This document shows positions 24,101-33,529 of a DNA stretch of 64,000 nt, piece after piece. The first letter of the stretch is position 1. The number at the start of each line of letters is the position of its first letter. Source of the DNA: Vesta saturnalis (Eukaryota > Arthropoda > Insecta > Coleoptera > Lampyridae); the NCBI GenBank assembly GCA_036346205.1, contig JARFJB010000664.1, forward strand, positions 886,501-950,500. The letters are read 5' to 3'. The notes below the pieces were generated by a model. The model was not told where the DNA came from, ran no database searches, and saw only the letters and a list, made by a program, of their open reading frames with translations. The translations under genes were made by a program, and so were the position numbers.

Positions 24101-24582
24101 CGTCTATTAGAATAACAGCCTGGAACGCAAATGGGCTTCTCAGCAGCAAACAAAATAAAAATAAAACATTCTCTGAATTTCTAAGGGGTCTAATGGACGA
24201 TAAAGACACTGATTACTCTCTCTGGAAGGCCACCAAGAGATGAAAATCCACAAAACCAAAACCCGTCTATTCGTAAAGAAAACGGTGGCTCGGCAAAGAA
24301 AGATAGCGAAAAAGCAGAGCTATTTGCTGAGCACTTAGCAAACACATTCCAACCACATCCAGCTGATGACAACGAACTCTTACTTGAGATAAATAGACAG
24401 GAAAGATATGCCTTTAGAACCTATGACTCCAAACGAAATTGCAAAGGAGATTCGAAGGAACCTAAGTGCCAAAAAAAGCACCTGGCTACGAGCTTATAAG
24501 TGGCCAAGTCCTTAAAGAACTGAGGGCATAATGAAACTTACACACCTATTCAATGCTTTAGTGGAAGGTTGCTGAAGTTATT
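24097..24582 (+). pseudogene. LINE ORF2 N-terminus fused across an endonuclease deletion
   Basis: The frame reads ITAWNANGLLSSKQ, the start of the LINE endonuclease (about 24,110), and then passes almost directly to DYSLWKATKR, which normally lies several hundred residues later, just before the reverse transcriptase. So nearly the whole endonuclease domain is missing in frame. After 24,243, frameshifts continue (KAELFAEHLANTFQPH at 24,316-24,363 in another frame). The deletion may predate insertion, implying mobilisation in trans. Confidence 0.7.
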
Positions 24583-25770
24583 ATGATCCCCAAACCGGGC
24601 AAAGCGCCAGCGAGAAGTCGTCGTATCGATCCAATTTCACTACTTTCAATCATATCCAAACTGTTTGAGAAGCTTCTCTTAAAACGCCTCAAACCAATTA
24701 TAGAGGAAAAGCAACTTATCCCGACTCACCAATTTGGTTTTCGGAATAAGGATTCAACCATCGATCAAGTGCATCGCATCACTGATGTAATTGAAAGAAC
24801 TCTAGAAGAAAAAGAAATATGCTCAGCTATATTTCTGGACGTGTCCCAAGCTTTCGATAAAGTATGGCACGAGGGTCTCGAATACAAGCTAGCTAAGAAT
24901 CTGCCTAAAAAGATAAGTCAAATCCTTATATCATATATCTCTGACCGCCAATTCAGAGTGAAATATGGCGAAGAATATTCAGAACTAAAAGATATTGCTG
25001 CAAGTGTACCACAAGGAAGCGTCCTTGGGCTGGTATTGTACCTGCTCTATACCAGCGACATCCCTAAATGTGATGAAGTAACAACTGCTACATTCGCTGA
25101 TGACACTGAGTTACTAGCTACAAGCAACGAAATCGAAACAGCTACAAACAAACTGCAAGCAGCTGTCAACAACGTCACCAATTGGACCAAGAAATGGCGA
25201 ATTAAGCTAAATGAGACCAAGTCTACGCATATAAACTTCACGAACAAAAGAATAGATTATTTACCAGTGATAATTAATCACCAAGTAATCCCTCATGCTA
25301 ACACAGCGAAATACCTAGGCATGACATTAGATGCCAAGCTCAAGTGGAAAGAACATGTCAAGAAAAAACGCGAAAAACTTTGCATCAGATTCAGAAAAAT
25401 GTGGTGGCTACTTGGACGACATTCCGAGCTGTCTCTACATAATAAGCTGTTGCTGTACAAGCAGATTATAAAACATGTTTGGACCTACGGAGTGCAACTG
25501 TGGAGATGCACCAAGAAATCTAATGTCAAAATGATACAAACCTTTCAGAATAAAGTACTAAGGAGCATTGTCAACGCGCCATGGTACATCAGAAATGATG
25601 ACATCCACAAAGATCTGAAAGTGCCTCTGATCAGCGAGGAGATTAAACGGTTCGCGAGAAAACATGAAGCGAGGTTACGTGAACATGAAAATGTCGAAGT
25701 ACTACAATTACTCGACAAAAGTAGACTTATTCGTAGGTTAAAAAGGCAAAAACCTTTTGAACCAGTGTAA
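24583..25770 (+). CDS. Jockey-like LINE reverse transcriptase (ORF2 fragment, open)
   Basis: A 395-codon frame without stops. Motifs in order: MIPKPGKAP at the start of the palm, HQFGFRNKDST (about residue 46), AIFLDVSQAFDKVWHEGL (first catalytic Asp, about residue 90), VPQGSVLG (about 140), the FADD active site (about 170, with Phe for the usual Tyr), KTKS/NFTNK and KYLGMTLDAKLKW of the thumb (about 245), and a C-terminal end PFEPV. There is an in-frame stop just upstream of the first Met, and sequence homology continues upstream in another frame, so this Met is not a natural start. The catalytic residues are intact, but upstream damage makes independent activity unlikely. Confidence 0.9.
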   Translation: MIPKPGKAPARSRRIDPISLLSIISKLFEKLLLKRLKPIIEEKQLIPTHQFGFRNKDSTIDQVHRITDVIERTLEEKEICSAIFLDVSQAFDKVWHEGLEYKLAKNLPKKISQILISYISDRQFRVKYGEEYSELKDIAASVPQGSVLGLVLYLLYTSDIPKCDEVTTATFADDTELLATSNEIETATNKLQAAVNNVTNWTKKWRIKLNETKSTHINFTNKRIDYLPVIINHQVIPHANTAKYLGMTLDAKLKWKEHVKKKREKLCIRFRKMWWLLGRHSELSLHNKLLLYKQIIKHVWTYGVQLWRCTKKSNVKMIQTFQNKVLRSIVNAPWYIRNDDIHKDLKVPLISEEIKRFARKHEARLREHENVEVLQLLDKSRLIRRLKRQKPFEPV

Positions 25771-25986
25771 GTTAAGTTAGTGATAGTGAAGCTAAGGGCA
25801 ATTAAAACATGTGAAGGAAGTGTTTTAAAACATATGTGGAGTGCGTCAATGGGAACACATCCATCAACCGCTAAGACTTACCTAGATTTAAGACGTAGAT
25901 TTAAGTAAGAATTGTTCAAACAAAATTGCTAGATAGTGAAGACTAGTTGCAATGTATACGCCAAGTGCGTGATAATAAAAAAAAAA

Positions 25987-25996
25987 TACGGGATTA
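25987..25996. repeat. LINE target-site duplication, right copy
   Basis: Exact second copy of TACGGGATTA directly after the A-rich tail. Confidence 0.85.
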
Positions 25997-26075
25997 GATA
26001 AATTTATTCTCATTTGTTCATATCGTTAATACTTGATTAAACTATTTATTTCTCAGTGACTGATCTTAATCTCTT

Positions 26076-26471
26076 TTTTTTTCGCGCAAACTGTTGATTG
26101 TATGAAGAAATGACAAGAGTGAAAAAAACTTTAAAATTAGGTGTAGTATTTGAAAAAAAGTTTTGTTGAAAGCGGCCATTGCAGGAAAATGTTCTGAAAG
26201 AAATAAAACTGGGGGTTGCTAATTCCCGCCCTCCCGATACATGAGACAAAGAATAGCATTCAACTAGCTGACAATGTGTACCAAAATTTAAATTTGTAAG
26301 TTTAAGCGTTTTCAAGAAAAAAGAAAAAAAAAATTATTTTCTGCCATTTTGAAACTCGAATATCTCAACAGAGAGAACCCAAATTGAAAAATTTCATATG
26401 AAGATCCCCACTAAAATGGCTTGTAGAATACTCTGGTAAAATGTTTGACCATCACTCTGGAACACCCTGCA
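26076..26471. repeat. Mariner right terminal inverted repeat
   Basis: Inverse complement of 21,040-21,435 at moderate identity, ending in 'ggaacaccctgca' then TA. Confidence 0.8.
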
Positions 26472-26479
26472 TAATAATA

Positions 26480-28810
26480 CATAATCGTAAAATAAGATCA
26501 TGAATAAAAAAAAATTACGAAATTAACTAAACTAAAATATTTACCGTTGTTCTATCAATCCAATCCAATCAGATTTAAAAACACAACGTAAAGTCATGAA
26601 TTGTGGGTGGAGCGCACTATTACCACAACAAACAATCAGTGGAACAATCAAATTCCTTGCATTGAACGCGAACCAATCAACGTGTAAACTAAAAGGAAAT
26701 ATTTCTAATCTAATTTTTAATTTAGTTAAATTATGAATTAAAACTGTTTTAGTACTCCTAGTATACATTCAGAAATATTCTAATTACAAAGAAAAAAAAT
26801 AAAAAAGTAATTTGATGAGCCTGAAAGCAAATTTAGAGGAGCTCAAACAAACGTTTTCAAGTTCATTATGAAATCATTGAGGACTCTTAAATTCCGCCTT
26901 TTTTTAAGTTAATTCTCTCAACAGAAGTATGATAAAAACAAAATACTACATAAACCTTTGAGATCAAAGACGCCGTGCGTCGCTTTAGCACACCTTCACA
27001 TAATTTAGGTATGTATTTCAGTCTTCAGGTGATACTCAATTAAGCTTAACAAAGACGAACAGCAACATTTTTTAAAATTTAGCTAAATCTAATCTAATAA
27101 AGCTAAATTTGTGTGTATATGCAAGGAAAGAATATTAGCGCTTGCGTTACCAAAGTAACGATCGTATGTCTCTGCTTATTTAAGCGGTTCTCTTTTAGAA
27201 GTAGCCGCCCTGTCACGTGATCTTGCACTTCATTCTCATTTCTTGGCACCTTCTAACAATATAATTAAATACGTGTTGGGTGCAATTTTAACAGGTGCAA
27301 AACTATGTGCTTTACTGCTTCTGCGTTCTCATCAATTAACTTACATGAAAGAACGAACAAAAAGAAACAAATTATCTATGAAATATGAAGAAATAAAGAA
27401 TATTTCTTTTTTAGACATTGATAAAACGTTTCTAATTTATAATAAAGATGAAGGTTTGATACCGCTTAGTAATATGATAGTATTTTATGTGGTGGCGTTT
27501 AAATCAGGAGAATGTGTGGTATAGGCAACAATGCATGAATAAATTTTGTTTAATATTAGAGGGTTTTAGTGGAATTAAATTTATACAAACACACCTAAGT
27601 TGGCAATCTTGAAGATATATATTCTAATCTAAAGTTTTCTCTCACACACATTTCTAAATTATACAGGTTGTTGCAAATGGTATAAGAGAAAGAGAAACGA
27701 TACATAATAATAAAAACTTGCACAATGTCTGCAACAATAACACGTTTTGTAAGTTACTTTCTAATTAAGTACAGTAATGAAGCTAGTTTATAAATCTGAA
27801 TTGTCTAACTTTACATTGGAATCGAAATTTCATCAAACTGAATTTTAATCATAAATTATAAACTATCTAACAAATTTCATCTAAATCGAATGATCGGCTA
27901 ATCCAATATTGCGTATAGGTATCGAGCTTAATATTGAGAAATAAATGAGTTGCTGTTGCCGTTGAAAATTGAGACGGGGAAAAATGACTAAGTACTAGAA
28001 AATGTATTTACTTATTGTGTATGAAGTCTTTGCAGTTTATATTATATGTGATTATATGTCTCCATGTTTGATGGTTAAAAATTGTGATAGGTACTCTAAA
28101 TGGGGTAGAAACGTCAAATAAAATACATGCAAACGTAAAACTTAAAGTCAAACCACATGTATGTCAGCGTAGAATGTGTTGCCTAGTAACTAGGGGATCC
28201 ACATTTCAAGACCCCGGAACGTCTTGGATATTGAGGTTCAAATGTTTCACGGGATGAGACGAACTCATTTTTCAGTCCGTCGTCGTTTGAACATCGTATA
28301 ACATGAGTATATACGAGTAGTAGGTAGAGAGCTGGTTAGTATTCCTTATATGTAGATAATGCCATCTAATAGCGACCCAGTCTTCAGTCATTTATTGTGT
28401 ACATTGCGTTCTACGGTCATCCTGTTGATTTCTTGAGCTGTTTTCAGGACAAACTTATCAATTTCTCATATGTGTAATAAGGACGTGGTTTAGATTCGTA
28501 GCCCATAATAGTTAAAGTTCAGAAGCTTAATACACTCAGCTTCAATACTTTCTCAAATGTTTACGGTTTTACTCTTTTTGTGCGAAACTGCCGAGTGTTC
28601 GCAAAATCGCCTTTAATAAAAATAATTCCTACATGTTTGCAAAGGTTTAATAGATGTTTATGGTGTAAGCTCTCAAATCAGGAATTTTTTTAAAATATGA
28701 ATGAATTTTTATTAAAAAATTAAATATGTATACCGGAGTCTCAAAACACTTACATGTGTAGTGAATATTCGCTGCAAGATCCTACTCCAATACGTACATA
28801 ACTAGCAACT
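26480..28810. other. AT-rich spacer, nothing firmly recognised
   Basis: A 93-codon open frame at 27,243-27,524 (TTG start, Lys-rich) has no recognisable domain. No element ends were found. Confidence 0.5.
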
Positions 28811-28849
28811 TAATGCTACTACCCTCAAACTTCGATTTCACAAAACCCA

Positions 28850-29036
28850 ATTTGTTAATTGGGTTAGTCGGCCTATTTCCACAGTATTTTCGCTTTTTAG
28901 CGCGACGTTTTGGAAGCGGACTCTGCTTACGTCATCAGGCGGTTCTGAGGACTGTTTTTCGCACTTGTTTCGGATTTTTTCTTCAAGCACTTGACTACTC
29001 TCAGATTCGAACTTGGTACCTTTGACCTGCAAGTCT
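28850..29036 (-). mobile_element. Penelope-associated tRNA-like/hammerhead unit, fragment 1
   Basis: Minus-strand homologue of the units at 30,571, 32,221 and 32,891. It contains the B-box-like GTTCGAATC (about 29,004-29,012), 'aagtgcttga', the hammerhead-like core (28,903-28,939) and 'gccgactaacccaattaac'. The A-box end is cut off near 29,036. Confidence 0.7.
28903..28939 (-). ncRNA. Hammerhead-like ribozyme core, degraded copy 1
   Basis: On the minus strand it reads CTGATGA, a stem-loop (cgTAAGC, loop AGAGTCC, GCTTCC), then AAAAC where GAAAC is required, then GTCG. The G of the second conserved box and one stem pair are lost. Confidence 0.5.
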
Positions 29037-29090
29037 GACATATTTGTAGCCGAGGCACTGTGAAATCCAATAATTTTTTAGAACATATAT

Positions 29091-30252
29091 ACAGGGTCAA
29101 ATAATTTACCAGACTATTCTACAAGCCATTTTAGGGGGGATCTTCGTATGAAAATTTTCAATTTGGACCCTCACTGTTGAGATATTCAAGTTTCAAAATA
29201 GTGGAAAATAATATTTTTATCCTTTATTCTTGAAAACGGTAATACTTAGAAATTTCGATTTTGGTACACATTGTCAGCTAGTCGAATGCTATTTTGTGGT
29301 GGTATCTATTCTTTGGCTCATGTATCTGGAGGGCAGGCATCAGCAACTCCTAGTTATATTTCTTTCAGAACTTTTTCCTGCAATGGCCGATTTCAAGAAA
29401 ACTTTAAATACTGCACTTAATTTTAAAACTTTTTTCATTCTTGTCATTTTTTTCATACAACCAACAGTTTGCGCGGAAAATAATAAAAATGGAGAAATAA
29501 TTTTTTTCCGCGCAAACTGTAGGTTGTATGAAAAAATCACAAGAGAGAAAAAAGCTTTAAAATTAGGTGTAGTATTTTGGAAAAAAAGTTTTGTTGATAT
29601 CAGCAATTGCAGAAAAAAGTTCTGAATGAAATAAAACTAGGGGTTGCTGATTCCCGCCCTCCAGATACATGAGCTTAAGAATAGACACCACCACTAAATA
29701 GCATTCGACTAGCTGACAATGTGTCGCAAGCCATTTGGAACACTTGTAAATTATTATTATTATTGTTATTAACAACGGATCAGATAAATTTATTTTCATT
29801 TGTTCATTTTGTTAATATTTCATTAAACTATTTATTTCTCAATGTCTGATCTTAATCTCTAATTCCATTTTTTCCGCGCAAACTGTTGGTTGTATGCAAA
29901 AATGGTAAGAGTGAGAAAAGATTTAAAATTGGGTGTATTAAAAAAAAGTTTTGTTGAAATCGGACATTGCAAGAAAAAGTTCTGAAAGAAATAAAACCAG
30001 GGGTTGCTGATTCCTGCGCTCTAGATACATGAGCTAAAGAATAGACACCACCACAAAATAGCATTCGACTAGCTGACAATATGTACCAAAATTGAAATAT
30101 CTAAGTTGGACCGTTTTTAAGAAAAAGAAAAAAAATATTTTTTCCGCAATTTTGAAATTCGAATATCACAGCCAAATTGAAAAATTTCACATGAAGATCT
30201 CCCATAAAACGGCTAGATGGTAAAATACTCGGTAAAATATTTGACTATCATT
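29091..30252. mobile_element. Internally deleted mariner derivative
   Basis: The left arm (29,091-29,480) matches the left inverted repeat of the mariner at 21,040. The right arm (29,865-30,250) matches its right repeat. Between them lie an extra inverted piece of the same repeat (29,505-29,725) and a small remnant of the transposase 3' end ('gcaagccatttggaacactt', about 29,727). The coding region is gone. Junctions suggest deletion with local duplication in inverse orientation. Confidence 0.75.

Positions 30253-30255
<3 letters not shown>

Positions 30256-30305
<50 letters not shown>
30256..30305. repeat. (TA)n microsatellite
   Basis: About 23 TA units between the mariner derivative and a Penelope fragment. 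Confidence 0.95.
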
Positions 30306-30524
30306 CTTTTTCGTGGTTGCGCAGTAGTTTATTGCGCATGTTGCGCCGGTGTATTCCGCTTAAGCTCTTCGCGCCTTCGCTATAGACATGTTTGGTGATT
30401 CCTAGTGCCTTGCAAGTTTTGTTGTTATGCTCCTAAGTTCTCACTCTGAGTGGTCTACTGCTTTCTTCTATGTATGCTCTGTCGCATTCGCATGGGGCAG
30501 AGCACCGGTGATATTGGTTACGAT

Positions 30525-30528
<4 letters not shown>
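30306..30528 (-). pseudogene. Penelope-like GIY-YIG endonuclease C-terminal fragment, minus strand
   Basis: Reading on the minus strand, the frame gives CSAPCECDRAYIEESSRPL then, past a stop, EHNNK and KSLSGIHRRNMRNKL. The C-x-C...AYI-x-E-S-x-R-P-L...EH arrangement is that of the Cys-containing GIY-YIG nuclease end of Penelope-like retroelements. The reverse transcriptase part is absent. Both sides of the fragment are (TA)n. Confidence 0.6.

Positions 30529-30570
<42 letters not shown>
30529..30570. repeat. (AT)n microsatellite
   Basis: About 20 AT units immediately before the tRNA-like unit. Confidence 0.95.
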
Positions 30571-30573
<3 letters not shown>

Positions 30574-30976
30574 GTTACTCAGTGGTTCAGCGGTAAAGGT
30601 ACCAGACTTGCAGGTCAAAGGTACCAAGTTCGAATCTGAAAGTAGTCAGGTGCTTGAGGAAAAAATCCGACTCAAGTACGAAAAACAGTCCTTCTTAGGA
30701 CAGCCTGACGATGGAAGCAGAGTTCGCTTTCAAAACGTCGCGTTAAAAAGCGAAAAAGCTGTGGAAATAGTCCGACTAACCCAATTAACATATGAAACCA
30801 CAGTTACAAAAAAACTTACAATATAGAATTAGTAACTCGGCACGCCCCGAACTCTAACAACTTTTCAGAAAGCTTCAAACATCCATAAACAAGCTAGTAC
30901 TAGAGGGAAACCAAGTAACCTCCCTATGTCCCATACAAATGCGGGAGAGCATACATAGAAGAGAGCAGAATCAGAA
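30571..30976 (+). mobile_element. tRNA-like/hammerhead/GIY-YIG unit 2
   Basis: In order: 'ttactcagtggttcagcgg' (A-box-like), 'aagttcgaatct' (B-box-like, about 30,629), hammerhead-like core (30,704-30,740), 'caattaacatatgaaacc', 'acttttcagaaagctt', and a GIY-YIG fragment ([13 protein letters not shown], about 30,929-30,966). It ends directly in a long (TA)n tract. The reverse transcriptase is absent, so the unit is an internally deleted Penelope-like copy or a derived short element. Confidence 0.65.
30704..30740 (+). ncRNA. Hammerhead-like ribozyme core, degraded copy 2
   Basis: CTGACGA, stem with GGAAGC and GCTTTC around loop AGAGTTC, then CAAAAC in place of GAAAC, then GTCG. The second conserved box is damaged. 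Confidence 0.45.
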
Positions 30977-31100
<124 letters not shown>

Positions 31101-31104
31101 CATA

Positions 31105-32206
31105 CATATACACCGGTTGCGGCAATAGTGCGTCAAAGTACGATATATCCGTTATTAAAGGAGATATCAAAAAAAGTTCAAACCACATTATAAAATTATT
31201 TTCGTATTTACAGGGTGTTACAATTACCAGGGTGAACCAAACATACTTTTTTTTAAATGGGACACCCTATATATTATTTCAAATTTAGATTAAGCTCATC
31301 TCTCCCATACTTCCAATATAGGGGTTCATTACGTTATACAAGGTATTTCAAAAGTTATGGTCAATTGTACACGAAAATCATTCTCATTTCAACGTCCTGT
31401 ATATCCTAGACAGAACAACCTAACAATAATTTTTTCCAGGCATAACATTTTGACATTGGTCCAGTTTTAAGAGCAAGTGCTATTGCTTTATTATTGCACC
31501 AATTGACTATAGAGCGAGCCAACACTCGAACACATGATTTTGTCAATTTTTTCACATGAATCACCCTGTATTTTATTTTAAAAAGTGAAAATACACTTTA
31601 TGTTCTTTCATTTTTATAAGAATTTTGTCTTAATAACCGATGTTTTTAATTTTTATAGTAATTTGTCACACTTTTATTTGTTCACGGCTAACTTTAAATT
31701 TAAAAAATCTCTTTCTGTTACTAAATTGAAAATATCTCAGAAATTAACTATTTTAGCTATAGGGAGTGCTTAATAAGAATGAAAGAACATAAAGTGTATT
31801 TTCACTTTTCAAAATAAAACACAGGGTGATTCATTTGAAAAAATTGACAAAATCATGTGTTCGAGTTTTAGCTAGCTCTATATCCAATTGGTGCAATAAT
31901 AAGTGTATACAGGACGTTGAGATGATAATGATTTTCGTGTACAATTGACTATAACTTTAGAAATACCCTGCATAACGTAATGAAACCCTATATTGGAAGT
32001 ATGGGGGAGATGAGCTTAATCTAAATTTGGTGTCCCTTAAAGAAAAGTATGTTTGGTTCACTCTCGTAATATGTAACACCCTGTAAATACGATAGTAATT
32101 GTATAATGTGAAGTTTGAAGTTGCCTATAATTTTTGTAAATAACCTTTTTTGATATCTCCTTTAATAACGGATATATCATACTTTGACGCACTAATGGTG
32201 TACCTT
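31105..32206. mobile_element. Palindromic element with about 450-bp inverted arms
   Basis: 31,125-31,620 and 31,770-32,200 are inverse complements at moderate identity: 'agtgcgtcaaagta', 'gatatctcctttaataacgg' inverse, 'agggtgttac', 'cccatacttccaatat', 'gtgaaaatacactttatg'. About 150 bp separates the arms. The left arm has about 80 bp not present in the right. It sits between (TA)n and a tRNA-like unit, which suggests insertion into a TA tract. There is no coding content, so it is a foldback-type or mariner-type MITE. Confidence 0.75.
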
Positions 32207-32220
32207 GTATATATTATGCA

Positions 32221-32762
32221 TTACTCAGTGGCGCAGCGGTAGAGTGTTAGCCTTGCAGGTCAAGGGTACCAAGTTCGAATCTGAGCTTAGTCAAGTGCTT
32301 GAGAGAAAAATCCGACTCAAGTGCGAAAAACAGTCCTTAGAACATCCTGATGACCGAATCAGAGTCCGCTTCCGAAACGTCGCGTTAAAAAGCGAAAAAA
32401 CTGTGGAAATAAGCTGACTACCCCAATTAACATATGAAACCACAGTTACAAAACCTATTACAATACAGAATTAATAACTTGGTACGGCCTGAATTCAAAC
32501 AACTTTTCAGAAAGCTTGAAACATCCATAAACAAGCTAGCACTAGAGGAGAACCACCTAACCTCCCTTTGCCCCATGCGAATGCGGCAGAGCATACATAT
32601 AAGAGAGCAGTAGACCACTTAAAATGAGAACTTAGGATCATAAGAACAACATCCGCAAGGACACCAGGAACCACAGAACATATCTAGAACGAAGACGCAA
32701 AAGCTTAAGTGCAATACACCGGCGCAAGAGGTTACGAAACTACTAGCAGCCACAAAAGTTTA
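32221..32762 (+). mobile_element. tRNA-like/hammerhead/GIY-YIG unit 3 (most complete)
   Basis: It begins with the best A-box match (TGGCGCAGCGG, about 32,229) and a B-box-like GTTCGAATC (32,273-32,281), followed by the hammerhead-like core (32,346-32,382). After 'caattaacatatgaaacc' comes about 290 bp of GIY-YIG end: PCECGRAYI, ESSRPLKMRT, DHKNN and KSLSAIHRRKRLRN, interrupted by stops. It runs straight into (TA)n at 32,763. The Penelope reverse transcriptase is missing. Confidence 0.65.
32346..32382 (+). ncRNA. Hammerhead-like ribozyme core, copy 3
   Basis: Both conserved boxes are intact: CTGATGA and GAAAC followed by GTCG. Stem II is weakened because the 5' side reads CGAATC rather than GGAAGC opposite GCTTCC. 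Confidence 0.55.
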
Positions 32763-32870
<108 letters not shown>

Positions 32871-32890
32871 TAAGATCCAAAAAATGTATA

Positions 32891-33122
32891 TTGGATTACT
32901 CAGTGGCTCAGCGGTAAAGATGTCAGACTTGTAGGTCGAAAGTAAGTTCGAATCTGAGAGTAGGCAAGTGCTTGAGGAAAAAATCCCAAGTGAGAAAAAC
33001 CTGATGGCGGAAGCAGACTCCGCTTCCGAAACGTCGTTAAAAAGCGGAAAACTGAAGAAATAGGCCGACTAACTCAATTAACATATGAAACCACACTTAC
33101 AAAAAGCACAATACAGAAAACC
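32891..33122 (+). mobile_element. tRNA-like/hammerhead unit 4
   Basis: It starts 'ttggattactcagtggctc' with A-box-like 'tggctcagcgg', B-box-like 'aagttcgaatct' (about 32,944), hammerhead-like core (33,001-33,034) and 'caattaacatatgaaacc'. It stops soon after, without a GIY-YIG part. Following unit 3 and (TA)n, it could be the second terminal repeat of a Penelope-like copy. Confidence 0.65.
33001..33034 (+). ncRNA. Hammerhead-like ribozyme core, copy 4
   Basis: Stem II is perfect (GGAAGC, loop AGACTCC, GCTTCC) and GAAAC then GTCG are intact. The first box reads CTGATGG, so its last conserved A is lost. Confidence 0.55.
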
Positions 33123-33529
33123 CTATTTGTCACAATTATAAATTTTGCTTTTAGTTACAACGCGCGTCTTGACCATAACCCCTCACGACGTCGGTACTTG
33201 CAAACAGCGGAAATTAAAAAAAAAAAACATGTCAACCGGGGAGGAACGCCGGGACACACCTATCATGCACCCTTCCTATCCGACTGCAACATACAGTCGG
33301 ACGAGTGTCTGAGAGGGCAATGGTACTGTACCCCGAATGCCGTAGTTCACACCTTTCCGGCACATGCACGATCCCCACTCCTACCGAACTCCGTTCCTGC
33401 ATACAATGAAAGTCCGATCGTGCAGTCTATTCGTTTACCGGCTGCGGGACGCGTACCACTTAGTCTTTTATTTTGTATTTGAATTTCGTGTGGTGTTATT
33501 TTTCGTTTTTTCTACTAAAATTAGAAAAA

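Larger units (their letters stand above)
22520..25986 (+). mobile_element. Jockey-like non-LTR retrotransposon with endonuclease deletion
   Basis: A 3.47-kb insertion on the plus strand, ending in an A-rich tail (25,977-25,986) and bounded by the 10-bp duplication TACGGGATTA. It holds ORF1 (gag-like, zinc knuckles), the first residues of the apurinic endonuclease, and a long reverse transcriptase. The A tail and duplication fit target-primed reverse transcription. The copy inserted into an existing mariner element. Confidence 0.9.
21040..26471 (+). mobile_element. Mariner-type transposon with about 400-bp inverted repeats, interrupted by a LINE
   Basis: The termini read GTCAGGGTGTTCC (from 21,040, preceded by TA) and, inverted, TGCAGGGTGTTCC (ending 26,471, followed by TA), consistent with the TA target of this superfamily. 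Inverted repeats extend inward to 'gtttgcgcggaaaa' near 21,430 and 26,080, unusually long for mariner. The transposase remnant lies in the left half. Removing the LINE (22,520-25,986) and one copy of its duplication leaves an element of about 1.95 kb. Deleted relatives lie at 29,091-30,250. Confidence 0.8.

Noticed and set aside
27243..27524. 93-codon open frame with Lys-rich content
   Set aside because: Begins at TTG, has no recognisable domain and no splice or element context, and lies in AT-rich DNA where such frames occur by chance.
28813..29041. Considered a true tRNA gene at the GTTCGAATC box
   Set aside because: No paired acceptor stem could be formed and the A-box half is missing; it is a relic of the repeated unit.
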